From NCBI GenBank assembly GCA_963576475.1, contig OY754970.1, positions 26,709,091 to 26,773,090 of the forward strand: 64,000 nt of DNA, in the 5' to 3' direction. The position numbers were made by a program, and so were the translations under genes. This document shows positions 1 through 10,545 of this stretch, piece after piece. Within the stretch, counting starts at the first letter, position 1. Every line of letters begins with the position of its first letter. The notes under the pieces were generated by a model. That model was not told the DNA's origin. It saw nothing but the letters and a program-made list of their open reading frames with translations, and made no database searches. Source of the stretch: Molanna angustata. Lineage: Eukaryota; Arthropoda; Insecta; Trichoptera; Molannidae.

Positions 1-492
1 TGTTTGTACCAATTTTCAGCGTTCTAGCGTTTATGGTTTCTGAGATATATGGAAAAATATAATAAAAATTCAAAAGTTGATAACCCCTGACTGAAACAAA
101 AATTCAAAATTCAGAGTATAAAAGTTTTGTAGGCCTGTAACTGTTTATATATTCTGAAATTTTAGGCTCTGTAAATTGAGCGGATCAAAAGTTATAAGGG
201 GGGGACGGACACACAGACACACACACACACAGACACACAGACACACAGACACACACACAGACACACAGACACACACACACACAGACACACGAAATGTTCT
301 ACTCCGAATTCTGAGTAAATCCGTGTATGGAACATATATGCTGCGAAGCCTCTAAGTTGGTGTTTTTTGACTTCAAAGTTGGAAAAGCCATGAAAAAAGT
401 AGACCTCTCCATACAATTCTCGCGTATTCTGGCTTGATACATTGTCGATATGTTAAGAGAACAAAGTTCTCCTGAACAAATCGACAGTTGGA
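1..492 (-). mobile_element. Helitron-like element (family H), copy 1, cut by window start
   Basis: The right edge is the element's 5' terminus: read on the minus strand it begins TCCAACTGTCGAT and is followed by the family's TTCTCCTGAAC/GAGAA palindromic block. A CA/CAGA microsatellite (about 210-292) lies inside. The same sequence recurs from 1062 onward. The 3' half lies outside the window. It is non-autonomous: no Rep/helicase coding is visible. Confidence 0.75.
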
Positions 493-496
493 TAAA

Positions 497-1545
497 CTAG
501 TTGCATGTAACACATGAGATCCAACTGTCGATAGCGATAGTATGTATAGTTGAAGAATATGTACCAAACTATAAACCCATAGATACATATTATTATTGAA
601 TATTTTCAGATATTTTGTTTTCTATACAACATATGTAGGTATGTATGTCAAGATAGGATAGTATGGAGGAAGATCCTTTTTCCTACCCAGAATATGCAAA
701 TAGCATGATGGTATGTATGTATGTTTGGAGATGACGTATCAAACTATTAAGTCTTCTTACATATTGTGTATAGGCGACTGCCATACAAAATGTATGAAGC
801 GATGTCGTCACTAAATTCAATTTTTAAAAAAATTGTTAAAAAAAAATTGAGATCTTCTACTACAATGTTAATATTTTTTATAGAAAATTAAATTATCTAG
901 TTGGGGTGTTTCGGCTTTTTTCGATAATTGTAAAAGTTTTGGAAATATAGGCAGTTAAACTCATAAATTTATCATAAAAAAAATATTTTTCTTAATAAAA
1001 AATGTTTGAGAAACCCTGGAATTTTTTTGAAAAAACTAATTTGAGATTTTGTATTTTCCTATGTTTGTACCAATTTTCAGCGTTCTAGCGTTTATGGTTT
1101 CTGAGATATATAGAAAAATAAAATAAAAATTCAAAAGTTGATAACCCCTGACTGAAACAAAAATTCAAAATTCCGAGTATAAAAGTTTTGTAGGCCTGTA
1201 ACTGTTTATATATTCTGAAATTTTAGGCTCTGTAAGTTGAGCGGATCAAAAGTTATAAGGGGGGGACGGACACACAGACACACACACACACAGACACACA
1301 GACACACACACAGACACACAGACACACACACACACAGACACACGAAATGTTCTACTCCGAATTCTGAGTAAATCCGTGTATGGAACATATATGCTGCGAA
1401 GCCTCTAAGTTGGTGTTTTTTGACTTCAAAGTTGGAAAAGCCGTGAAAAAAGTAGACCTCTCCATACAATTCTCGCGTATTCTGGCTTGATACATTGTCG
1501 ATATGTTAAGAGAACAAAGTTCTCCTGAACAAATCGACAGTTGGA
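497..1545 (-). mobile_element. Helitron-like element (family H), copy 2, complete
   Basis: On the minus strand the element runs from TCCAACTGTCGAT (ending at 1545) to GCAACTAG (CTAG at 497-500), with host T next to CTAG and host A next to TC. Just inside the 3' end lies the inverted 13-mer ATCGACAGTTGGA, then a CATGT-GTT-ACATG stem-loop. A CA microsatellite occupies about 1269-1345. Only TAAA separates it from copy 1, so the two are head-to-tail. No protein-coding capacity is seen. Confidence 0.8.
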
Positions 1546-2109
1546 TAAAGAATCGACTGAACTGTTTCAACGAGGAGTGAGGTTTATGGTTGTTATGATC
1601 AACGTGGGTAAGGGGTTGGGTGGTTGATTACGTTACCTGTGTTGTGCATCGGCCAGGGAGAGTAGGTACCTAATTGTCATTATTGTAAGTAGGTAGGTAG
1701 GTAGGTAGGTACAGAACTGTGTACGTTGATAGATAGGTTCACACAAATGTAGGTAATACGGGACAGACTGATGGTGATATAGGAACAGATCGATTTTGTT
1801 ATTGACCCAGTTAATCCGCATCGTTAGATGAAGAGTTAATTAAGTTTACGCATCATCACCCACATAACCTACAAACTATCGCAACGGATAATGCTGGAAG
1901 GTCGTGTGTTGATTGATTAATGGTGACGAAACAAAATAATTTTGATATGCAACCGAATCAGACTTTAACTTGATTTAAACACATTTGAAAATTAATATGA
2001 ATTGTTTTGGTAAAAAATTACATCAGGTCTGCAGAAAAAGCCATCGCATCAAAATTGATCGTGATTTAAAAAAGGTGATTTTTAATAAAATAATGAAAAC
2101 AAAATATAA
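1546..2109. other. Unassigned spacer
   Basis: AT-rich sequence with no supported gene. It contains a short GTAG microsatellite at about 1686-1711, a common lepidopteran motif. Confidence 0.5.
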
Positions 2110-2262
2110 CATGGGTGGTGGTGGAGCGGTTTACTCTGCCACTGCATGTCCGAGATCGAATCCTGCTACGACCGATTACGTTCACCATTATTAGCATAAT
2201 ATGCTTTGTTTAGGGAATGTTTTAGGATGTATATGGTACATACTTGTTACAAAGACATAATA
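2110..2262 (+). mobile_element. tRNA-derived SINE (family S2), diverged
   Basis: The head GGTGGTGGTGGAGCGGTTTA and the decayed B-box region GAGATCGAATCCTG are followed by ACCGATTACGTTCACC and a body ending in TACTTGTTACAAAGACA. This matches the better-preserved S2 copies at 22365, 24863, 61660 and 63836. It abuts the Helitron-like copy beginning at 2264. Confidence 0.6.
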
Positions 2263-2263
2263 T

Positions 2264-3589
2264 TCCAACCGTCGATTTGTTCAAGAGAATTTTATTCTCT
2301 TGATATATCGACAAAGTATCGAGCCAAGATACGCGAGATTCGTATGCAGGGTCTACTCGTATATTTTTCACGGTTTTTTCTTATAGGCTTCGCAGCATAA
2401 TATATGTTTCATACATGGCTTTACTCAGAATTTGGAGTACCTAGAACATTGAGTGTGTGTGTGTCCCTAATAACTTTTGATCTGCTCTATGCACGGAGCC
2501 TAAAATTTCAGAATATACAGGAAGTTAGGGACCAACAAAACTTTTATACTCAGAATTTAAAATTTTTGTTTCAGTCAGGGGTTCTCAAATTATGAATTTT
2601 TACTTTATTTTTCCATATATCATACTTATCTAAAAAACCATAAAAGCTAGAATGCTGAAAATTGGTGTTAATATAGACAAATTCTTAGTCTCATATTTAT
2701 TTATTTTAAATTTCCAGTGTTTCTCAAACATTTTTTATTAAGACAAAACAAATTTATGTGTTTAACTGCCTATATTTCTAAAGTTTTTAAAAATATCGAA
2801 ATAAGCCGAAACACTCCAACAAGAAAACTTAATTTTCTATAAACTAGTTGCATGTAACACATGAGATCCAACTGTCGATAGCGATAGTATGTATAGTTGA
2901 AGAATATGTACCAAACTATAAACCCATAGATACAAATTATTGAATATTTTCAGATATTTTGTTTTCTATACAACATATGTAGGTATGTATGTCAAGATAG
3001 GATAGTATGGAGGAAGATCCTTTTTCCTACCCAGAATATGCAAATAGCATGATGGTATGCATGTATGTTTGGAGTCGAAGTATCAAACTATTAAGTCTTC
3101 TTACATATTGTGTATAGGCGACTGCCATACAAAATGTATGAAGCGATGTCGTCACTAAATTCAATTTTTAAAAAAAATGTTAAAAAAAAATTGAGATCTT
3201 CTACTACATTGCTGATATTTTTTATAGAAAATTAAATTATCTAGTTGGGGTGTTTCGGCTTTTTTCGATAATTGTAAAAGTTTTGGAAATATAGGCAGTT
3301 AAACTCATAAATTTATCATAAAAAAAATATTTTTCTTAATAAAAAATGTTTGAGAAACCCTGGAATTTTTTTGAAAAAACTAATTTGAGATTTTGTATTT
3401 GTCTATGTTTGTACCAATTTTCAGCGTTCTAGCGTTTATGGTTTCTGAGATATATGGAAAAATAAAATAAAAATTCAAAAGTTGATAACCCCTGACTGAA
3501 ACAAAAATTCAAAATTCCGAGTATAAAAGTTTTGTAGGCCTGTAACTTTTTATCTCTCTTGTTGTCTCTCATGTGTTACATGCAACTAG
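2264..3589 (+). mobile_element. Helitron-like element (family H), copy 3, host of nested copy 4
   Basis: The 5' terminus TCCAACCGTCGAT is at 2264, the body follows the family to CTATAAA at 2843, and the + oriented 3' terminus CATGTGTTACATGCAACTAG ends at 3589. Between about 2844 and 3550 a second copy in the opposite orientation interrupts it. The microsatellite is reduced to a short GTGTGTGT at 2453. Confidence 0.65.
2844..3550 (-). mobile_element. Helitron-like element (family H), copy 4, nested and truncated
   Basis: It starts with the family 3' end (CTAG at 2844 read on the minus strand, then the CATGT hairpin and ATCGACAGTTGG motif) and follows copy 2 almost base for base to TAGGCCTGTAACT. 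It then breaks off before the microsatellite and 5' end. The similarity to copy 2 suggests recent origin. Confidence 0.65.
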
Positions 3590-4200
3590 TATATAAAATA
3601 TCGCACACTATTCACAAAATAATAAACACAATTTTCATGACGATATTTCTAGCTTGAAAATATATCATTATTAAACATATTTTGGTCCCAGTCTAAAACA
3701 CAATATTCTGAATATGTACATATATACCTATAGATACTTACATAGGTAGGTATATGGTAAATTTTGTGACAAAAGAATGACGTATTGCATCAGCAATATT
3801 ATGGATGTCGCATTTTTCGAAAGTACAAAGCCCATGGTGGTGTGTTAAAAGCATTTCTATTTGTGGGTAAAAAGTGGAATATGTCGGAAAGAGAAATATG
3901 ATAATGAAATTGTATTTACCATGTTATGTTGGTAGGTAGGTAGGTATATATATTATGTAGTACCTAGTATAGATAGATGTTTGGCTTCGTGTGCCACATT
4001 TAGATATGTACCTAAACGGAAATGGAGCCTTGATTAACGGAAACATAGACGCCATCTATGATACAAATAATAACATAACCAAAATTTAATATCACAATAT
4101 TTTTGCTATTAAAAGTATGATATATTATTTTAACAGAATGATAAACTTATTCAACTCTTATGAATTAATGCCGACTTAGACATATTTTTTGGTTTAGAAT
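3590..4200. other. Unassigned AT-rich spacer
   Basis: No gene or recognisable repeat apart from short GTAG microsatellite runs near 3740 and 3930. Confidence 0.45.
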
Positions 4201-4384
4201 GTATTAGGTACTTCCCGGCCAACCAACAGGTACCTACGATGTCAAATATTAATTTAACACGCACCCTGTAACATGTTATGTTTTCTACCGTCTCATTAAT
4301 ACTGAAAACACTCCATCGAAAATAGAACCTGGGACTTTTGGCTGAGCAGTCAAATATCCAACCAACTGAGCTACGAAGGCCGAC
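4201..4384 (-). mobile_element. tRNA-derived SINE (family S1)
   Basis: On the minus strand the head carries an A-box-like GTAGCTCAGTTGG and a decayed B box (AAGTCCCAGGTTC). It is followed by the body shared with 18382-18614, including the TTAATATTTGACAT block. The tail side is diverged (TTGGCCGGGAAG). Confidence 0.7.
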
Positions 4385-4406
4385 CATTTCTACTTTTACG
4401 AAATTG

Positions 4407-4616
<210 letters not shown>

Positions 4617-4625
4617 ATCCTTAAC

Positions 4626-5224
4626 ACGAGTGCTTGCACCCTTAAAAATTGTGAAATCATGACTATCCACTATTCCATAGTGTGGAGAGTAAAAATCTAT
4701 GGTTTGCCATATCAATGTGAAATAAATTTCATATTTGTATGAAACATGTACATATATAACAGAAGTAACATAGCTTCAGTATGGGAAAATTGAGTGATCA
4801 ACTTCATATTGATATTGTATGTGTCTCTATAGATAAGTGTATTTTTTACTATCCACTTCTATCTTCCTCAAGGGGTAGGCAGTGAGAACCGAAAACCGCA
4901 TTCTTCTATCTTGACACATACATCGCCTCATCAACATTGATACACTGTCTCATACATGATCATCTTGCTTGTAATGCAATTTTACTTAAAATTTCTCAAC
5001 AGGCATCATGTAAAAATGCATACAATGATTTCCGTGACAATGCGTTTGTGTGTATGGTGTATTGTGAAAACTTTTGTCCTCTGAGAATCTTATATTTGTT
5101 TAAGAATCTAATAGAAATGTAGGTACTTCATAAAAATGCATTCAGAGATTGTCAACCTTTCATGAAGAAAAAATGAACACTTACTATGGTGTGGAGAGTT
5201 TAGTGTTGGCTACAATCCACTCGT
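4626..5224. mobile_element. TIR-bounded non-autonomous element (ACGAGTG ends)
   Basis: The ends read inward as ACGAGTGCTTGCACCC and ACGAGTGGATTGTAGCC, a short imperfect terminal inverted repeat. An opposite-orientation copy covers 42022-42541, and rearranged pieces occur near 36007-36260 and 16925. The middle has the GGGGTAGGCAGTGAGAACCG motif shared with RTE-like fragments here. No transposase is seen, so the class is uncertain. Confidence 0.5.
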
Positions 5225-5324
5225 TTTAAATTAGATATTATGGAATTTCATAAATTGGAAGCAGTCTCAATCGACAGATTGAAAACAGCTAATAGCTAAT
5301 TTGTTGTTATTATTTTATCCCCAG

Positions 5325-5496
5325 TATGACGGACGACAGTATGAGTGACGATGTCTTCGAAGATGAGGTGAGACCACCATCTTCCACCCAAGGTCTGGGG
5401 ACACCTTCCACTGGATACAGGGACTATGAGCCTCCTCCGGATCTTCTCAACCATTATGCATCCAAGAGACCAGAGGAAGAACTACCAATACACAAG
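5325..5496 (+). CDS. Rab26: Rab26-like small GTPase, N-terminal coding exon (ATG 5326)
   Basis: The exon follows a pyrimidine-rich acceptor (TTTTATCCCCAG, AG at 5323-5324) and ends at AAG|GTTAGT (donor GT at 5497). From ATG 5326 it encodes 57 residues: an acidic start (MTDDSMSDDVFEDEV), a Ser/Thr/Pro/Gly-rich linker, a DYEPPPD segment, and ELPIHK directly before the exon-2 sequence. Rab26 proteins have a long variable N-terminus before the GTPase fold, which this fits. The ATG sits one base after the splice junction, so the 5' UTR must lie in an upstream exon not visible here. If that exon is coding, the true start would be further upstream. A second Met (codon 6) is close by. A mariner element begins 32 bases beyond the donor. 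The Rab identity comes from exon 2; pairing rests on phase 0, order and reading continuity. Confidence 0.8.
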
Positions 5497-5528
5497 GTTA
5501 GTTAGTTGTTTTTTTTTGTACATACATA

Positions 5529-6831
5529 CAGGGGTCGGCACTCGAAGTGTTACCAATTAAAAATGCTGAAAATGTGTCAATTTTTACTTTTCTTATTTCA
5601 GTATACCGTAAAAACATTTCAAATATAACAAAAACTATGTTTTTGTTCGGCGCAGCCACCTTTACTGCGGATAAAAGTATCGAGTCTGTCCGAGAAGGCT
5701 TCACACGCTGCACGAATGTGATCTGGTGGTATTCTGTCCCATGCACTCTCGATGAAGAACAATATTTAAGGCGTCGACAGTCTCACATTTTTTAGTTAAT
5801 ACTTTGGCCTGCAGAATAGACCATATGGAAAAATCCATTGGGTTCAAGCCCGGGGAATATGGGGCCATTGTTGTGAAGAAATGAAGCTGGGATTTTTTTC
5901 TTGTAAAAAACTTAGGATTTCACGGGCTTTATGGGATAGTGCTGAGTCTTGTTGAAACTTCCTATGGTTTCTACCGAACTGTTTACGTGCCCAAGGTAAC
6001 AAAGCATCGTTTAAAATCTTTTCACGATATATTTGTTGATTAACCTTTACGCCCTGTTCAATGAAAATGAGTGGAGAGCGTCCTGTGGCAGTTACCGCGG
6101 CCCAAACCATCACTGATGCAGGCGCTTGTTTTCGCATAGCAATTCGCAGATCTTAATTGTCTTTTGATTTGCACTCTAACCAAACACGATCGTTTCGTTT
6201 GTTTACATATTGCTGAACCGTAATAAAATTGTCATAAAAAAAGACCGAATTCTCAAGCTTGCCACCAACGTGCAAGTGTTTTAACACCTTTGCTCTTGCT
6301 AGGCCAATTGCCTTACGTGCAGGTATTAAATATTGCACTTTTAGTATTTTGTAGGACTTCAATCTAACTTCATTTTTTAATATGCACCCTATACTTCGAG
6401 CAGACACATTGAGATTTTTTGCCAATTGAACTGCTCTTTGTCGTGTATTACGTTGAATTCTGGCCTTCACCTTTCGAACCATTTCTGGTTTCGATGTTGC
6501 TGTTTTTGGATGTCCACCTCCATGGCGTTTTTTGACGCTACCAATATCATTGTAACGTGTAATGGTCCGATACACAAATATTTTGTTCATATGTAAATGT
6601 CGTAGCTCATTAACATAGGCTGGTTGCGATCTTCCAGCCAAATACAATAACACTGTTGCGTTTGAATTCCATTTCGATAACTTTTATTATCTGCGATGTA
6701 AAACAATATGCTTTTGTAGGCTTGTAAACAACATAACAGACTAACGTTTGTCAAAAAATGAGGGCGATTTCATAAGCCGTTTGCTTGCTACAGCAGTGTG
6801 AAGTTGGTAACACTTCGATCGCCGACCCCTG
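5529..6831 (-). mobile_element. mariner/Tc1-type transposon, structurally complete, 1303 bp
   Basis: Terminal inverted repeats of about 28 bp begin CAGGGGTCGG at both ends (5529 and 6831), differing only at CACT versus CGAT positions, and share the AAGTGTTACCAA inner part. TA dinucleotides flank both sides (5527-5528, 6832-6833), the expected target duplication. The length is typical of mariners. The transposase reading frame is on the minus strand, opposite Rab26, and is broken. Confidence 0.93.
5760..6672 (-). pseudogene. mariner/Tc1-type transposase, inactivated
   Basis: The likely original ATG is at 6672 (MEFKRN). A one-base frame change follows before the helix-turn-helix-like region (LYLAGRSQPAYVNELRHL, GSVKKRHGGGHPKT). 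Further on come FFYDNF, around the first catalytic Asp, and YVNKRNDRVWLE. An in-frame stop (TAA at 6153-6155) interrupts the chain, which then continues in the same frame with VMVWAAVTATGRSP and FQQDSALSHKA, the second catalytic Asp. A second frame change follows at QQWP. In the shifted frame SPGLNPMDFS is readable, where the third catalytic Asp of the family is a Gly. At least two frameshifts, one stop and a lost catalytic residue make it non-functional. The exact clade is not resolved. Confidence 0.9.
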
Positions 6832-6953
6832 TATTATACAAATTATTAGCCATTTTATTCTTTCTTAACTATAAATATCATGTATTAGACCAAGAGTCAG
6901 CTTTTGCCAGATTTTCGTTAAAGTATAAAGAATGAATTTTTCTGTTAAAGATA

Positions 6954-7220
6954 AACGATTGGATACTATGAACTCTGAGTAGTGGTGGCTTTCGGAGACA
7001 TCTTCAAAGTGTCGAAAATTGCTGAAAATTTATATTTTAACACGTCAGTTTATAGTATGATGCTTTATAGAATAAAGTGTGATTTTTCTATATATATATA
7101 TATATACAACGAAAGACTTATTTACAGATACGACATTTATTAAAATAACAATTTTCAAAACTTTGAAGGCAATTACCTCCGAAAACCACCACTACACAGG
7201 GTTCATATTATCCAATCGTT
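6954..7220. mobile_element. Foldback MITE with ~70-bp imperfect inverted repeats
   Basis: The left arm AACGATTGGATACTATGAAC...GTAGTGGTGGCTTTCGGAG is mirrored on the right by CTCCGAAAACCACCACTACA...ATCCAATCGTT. A short TA microsatellite lies in the centre. No coding is present and the target duplication is unclear. Confidence 0.65.
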
Positions 7221-8406
7221 GTTAAGTATTTATACTATTTCATAAGTACGAGTATATGAGACTTACGTAATACTACCCATAGATAAAAAATACTCTGAAG
7301 AATCTGTATTTGAAGTCAAGCGTTCGTTAGACTCTTGATTGTTTATAGGTATAATATATATTTTTAAGGTTTATTTAATTTTTTACCGGTATTTTTTCTT
7401 TTTTTCTTTTAGTTTCTGTTCTTTAATTTTTGACATAAGTTGAGTTATTATGTGAAAGAGAGAACCTGCCCTGCCAAAAAACTGCTTTGCAGTTTGGTGG
7501 GAAAATGTAATAGTAGGTAATTAAGTATTTTTTTATTAAAATAATAAATATCTTGAAAAAAAAATAAGAAACGTTGTATGAGAAGATGCATGTACATACC
7601 TGAATAAAACAAGAAATTTATGTCAAGAGAGAGGAGTATGGCGTTTGGTTCTCTCTGCCTACCCCAAATAGGGAAATCGCGTGATGGTATGGTATGGTAC
7701 CTACATAAGTCTGGCCAATACAAAATGACGTAGGTATATCAGGCAGTCGCTAACTCTTACTCTGTAAAGGTTATTAGTAAAAATATGAATGTCTGTAAAT
7801 ATTTACATTTAATGGTATTCTTTAGTTGAATTTTTTTCATTTGTAAAGACCTACCCCATTAGAAGTCATTTTAGAATGTCGAGTGGCCTTATTAATAATA
7901 TTATTGAGTTGTTGATGGAAGGAATTTAGTCCTCGAGTATATAATATCAGGTCATCTTCTTTTATATATGTAGATACCACTTGACATTTTCCATGAATTC
8001 ATTTTCAAATTATACCGCTTCACGAGATTTTTCATTTTTGAATCGTTCCCTTAGAATCGTACCCAGAAAAAAGTGATTATTAAACAGAATAAAATAAATG
8101 CGAAAGTATTGGGACCTTTCAAGACTTCATATATTCATACCTTAAGCAAATTGAGGTATCTATAAATTAGTATAGGTATGTCTGTCTCTGCTTAAGATAT
8201 CTGGCGTGAAAAGTTTAGTTAACACATTTCTCTATTCAATTTAAAGTTGTGGCCAACTCTAAACTCCTTACTAACAAGCCACTCCATAAAGTATTCAAAT
8301 TTTGTATGGAAAATTTTTAGCATTTTCATGAAATGACTTTGTTGAATTATTTTTTTCGGTGCCACTATTTTTACGACCGGAACTGGCGTTTTTCCGCCAA
8401 AAAGTG
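7221..8406. other. Unassigned AT-rich intronic sequence with an RTE-like scrap
   Basis: No gene is seen. About 7600-7720 resembles the TGTCAAGA...GGTTCTC...GCCTACCCC motif found in LINE/RTE fragments elsewhere in this window. Around 8245 there is GTTGTGGCCAACTCTAAACT, a scrap of the ACGAGTG-ended element family. Confidence 0.4.
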
Positions 8407-8731
8407 TCTATTTACACGACAAATTTTCTGAGGTCGTCTATGTTTTTAGGTCATTTATAACCATAGAAAGCGCAGATAAATCAAAATACAAAAATATTTA
8501 CCTTTGTCATTTTTTCAATGGTCATAAAAATGCATCATGGAAACCAACTTGAAGAAAAAATAAATAATATTGGCATCTTATTACATTTATTTAATTTTAT
8601 AAATCATTTTTTTCATCGAGATCTACAATTATAACAAAGTATAAACAAAGGTAAATATTTTTATAACTTGATTTATCTGCGTTTTCTGTGGTTATTTTTG
8701 GTTTTCGTCTATGTTTGAGTCGTGTAAATAG
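8407..8731. mobile_element. Foldback MITE, CTATTTACACGAC ends
   Basis: The left arm starts CTATTTACACGAC and continues to CGCAGATAAATCAA and ATATTTACCTTTGT. The right arm is its imperfect reverse complement, ending GTCGTGTAAATAG at 8731. Arms are about 100 bp around an AT-rich core with no ORF. Confidence 0.65.
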
Positions 8732-8739
8732 TCGTAGCC

Positions 8740-9130
8740 TATTTTTTTATTGAAATATTTTATTATGAAAACTTGATAATTCTTCGATGCCATTTTATGA
8801 AAGTCTTTTTACCAATTTGATAATAAAAATTTCCAATTTTAAGTTTCCCGAGCTTGTGGTCACTTTAAAATATTTGACGTTTAAAAAAAATTATGAACAC
8901 TTTTCAGATATCCTTCAAAATCTAATGGGGTCTAAATGAGTATTAGATATACAAATTTGCAAAATTTGAAAATAATCGAATGAGTACCTACCTACTTTAG
9001 TCTATAATCGACAAAGTAGAATAATCACGCCGGGTATAGAACATAGTACATAGCACATAGTAGGTACACAGCACACACAGATTCATTGTGATGAAACTTT
9101 CAGAATACAATATCAGCTTGATACTCAACT
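8740..9130 (-). repeat. Interspersed repeat shared with 63105-63370
   Basis: On the minus strand it contains GAAAGTTTCATCACAATG, a GTGTGTGCTGTGTAC block, CTACTTTGTCGATTATAGA and TTTTCAAATTTTGC. The same order is found on the + strand at 63110-63300. The class is unknown; a MITE or solo transposon fragment is possible. Confidence 0.5.
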
Positions 9131-9269
9131 AGAGTTCATAATCTGCAGTACAAAAATAACCTTAAAAACTCAGCCCTGTGGTAGTGTGCAGTTAAAAATC
9201 GGAAGAGAAACTTATTTGTATCATGATTGTAGCATCTTCTATTGAGAACCAATGTGTCTATACATGAAC

Positions 9270-9480
9270 AGCAGATGAACGTATTCTTCAATATTTTGGA
9301 CATATTTTGTCAAAAAGGCTTCTTAAAATCTCAAAAACTTTTCGCAATGATAAGAGAGCAAAAGGGTAATAGATCCAGAGATCGCTCACCGATATGATGG
9401 AGTTGCTTCATCAAGTCCTCTATAGGATTATAATTACCGAAGCCTTTCGATCTGCCTATACCGTTGTACATGGAAGCAGA
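9270..9480 (+). mobile_element. RTE-type LINE 3' fragment, decayed
   Basis: Translation gives ILQYFGHILSKRLLKISK, then stops, then a region resembling the Arg-rich C-terminal tail of RTE-like reverse transcriptases (...SLTDMMELLHQ...). Only the C-terminal tail is left, with stops and frame changes. Confidence 0.45.
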
Positions 9481-9599
9481 CCATTCGTCGAGTTATTTAT
9501 TTATCAGCCGCCATCGTCATTAAGAAACCAAGATGGAAGAAGAACAATTACCTAGAACGTTGATTTTTAGTAAATAAAGTAACAAGGTTATTTATACTT

Positions 9600-9795
9600 T
9601 CGGTAAACTGAAGGTTGGCAGAGATAAGGGGATAATTCAGGAAGGAAGCAAGACACTGCTACAAGTGTCAGAGACTGGTAAACGATGGCCGAGGTTACAG
9701 GGCGGTGGAGGCTGAAATCAAAGGAGCCCAAGGCTCGACATGGGCTGTAGTGCCGTTGGAAGAAGACGAAGAAGGAAATTACTTCCATACATCTC
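9600..9795 (+). mobile_element. Possible LINE C-terminal/3' UTR fragment
   Basis: A more GC-rich stretch with a reading frame of LINE-tail character (KCQRLVNDGRGYRAVEAEIK) ends in GAAGAAGACGAAGAAGG, like the GAAGAAG tails of other LINE fragments here. The identification is weak. Confidence 0.3.
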
Positions 9796-10447
9796 ATTGA
9801 GTGAGTGTTCGAATTGGATCGAATTGGATAATTGGGAATGCATCAGAGTGAGTAAATTTAGTTGCAGCTATGTCATAAGAGAATGGATTCGTACATGCAT
9901 GAAATATGGTATATTACCATAAAATGAGTTTAGAGCAGAAGTATAGATTCCTTGTAGTTTTAATAATATTTGCTTCAGAATTATAACGGCCATGCTATGC
10001 CGTTCGGTATAACATGGAAAATTTTGTTTATCCTGGAAAGCCATTAAAATATCGGAAGTCTGAGATACTAATCCGGAAATCTCTTTGATTCCAAATTTAT
10101 CTTACTCGACTTATCGTTTCGGTTCGTAATTGATTCCTAGAGTTTTATTATTGTATGAATTTAAAAATAAGATATTTTATCTCAGAGTAAATTGAAACAA
10201 CACATTGTTGCAGTAGACAGGTATTAGAATTTTTTTCTTGTAGGTGCCTACACCAGTAATATCAGAATTTGAAACACTTTGATTAATTCAATAATAAAAT
10301 TTATTATACAGTAATTAAAATTAAAATAAAATTTCAGATTTTTAAAGTCATTCGGGGAGAACATCATCCAAAGGGTCCCATGTATTGATTTCATGATATA
10401 AATTAATTAATGCTCATAGTTATATATTGATTTCATGATATAAATTA

Positions 10448-10545
10448 ATTAGGCTGGTCCGAATGGCGCAGGACAGAGAGGCATTCTCCAGATTGATCGC
10501 CAACGTCGGGGGGACCTGATACGGCACACAGAGAAGAAGAATGCT
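10448..10545 (+). mobile_element. LINE C-terminal fragment (AQDREAFSRLIANVG)
   Basis: The + strand encodes RLVRMAQDREAFSRLIANVG then a stop, followed by a GAAGAAGAA-type tail. The same peptide (RIAQDREAFSMVVVNVG) is encoded on the minus strand near 26900-26970, so this is a repeated LINE tail. Confidence 0.6.
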
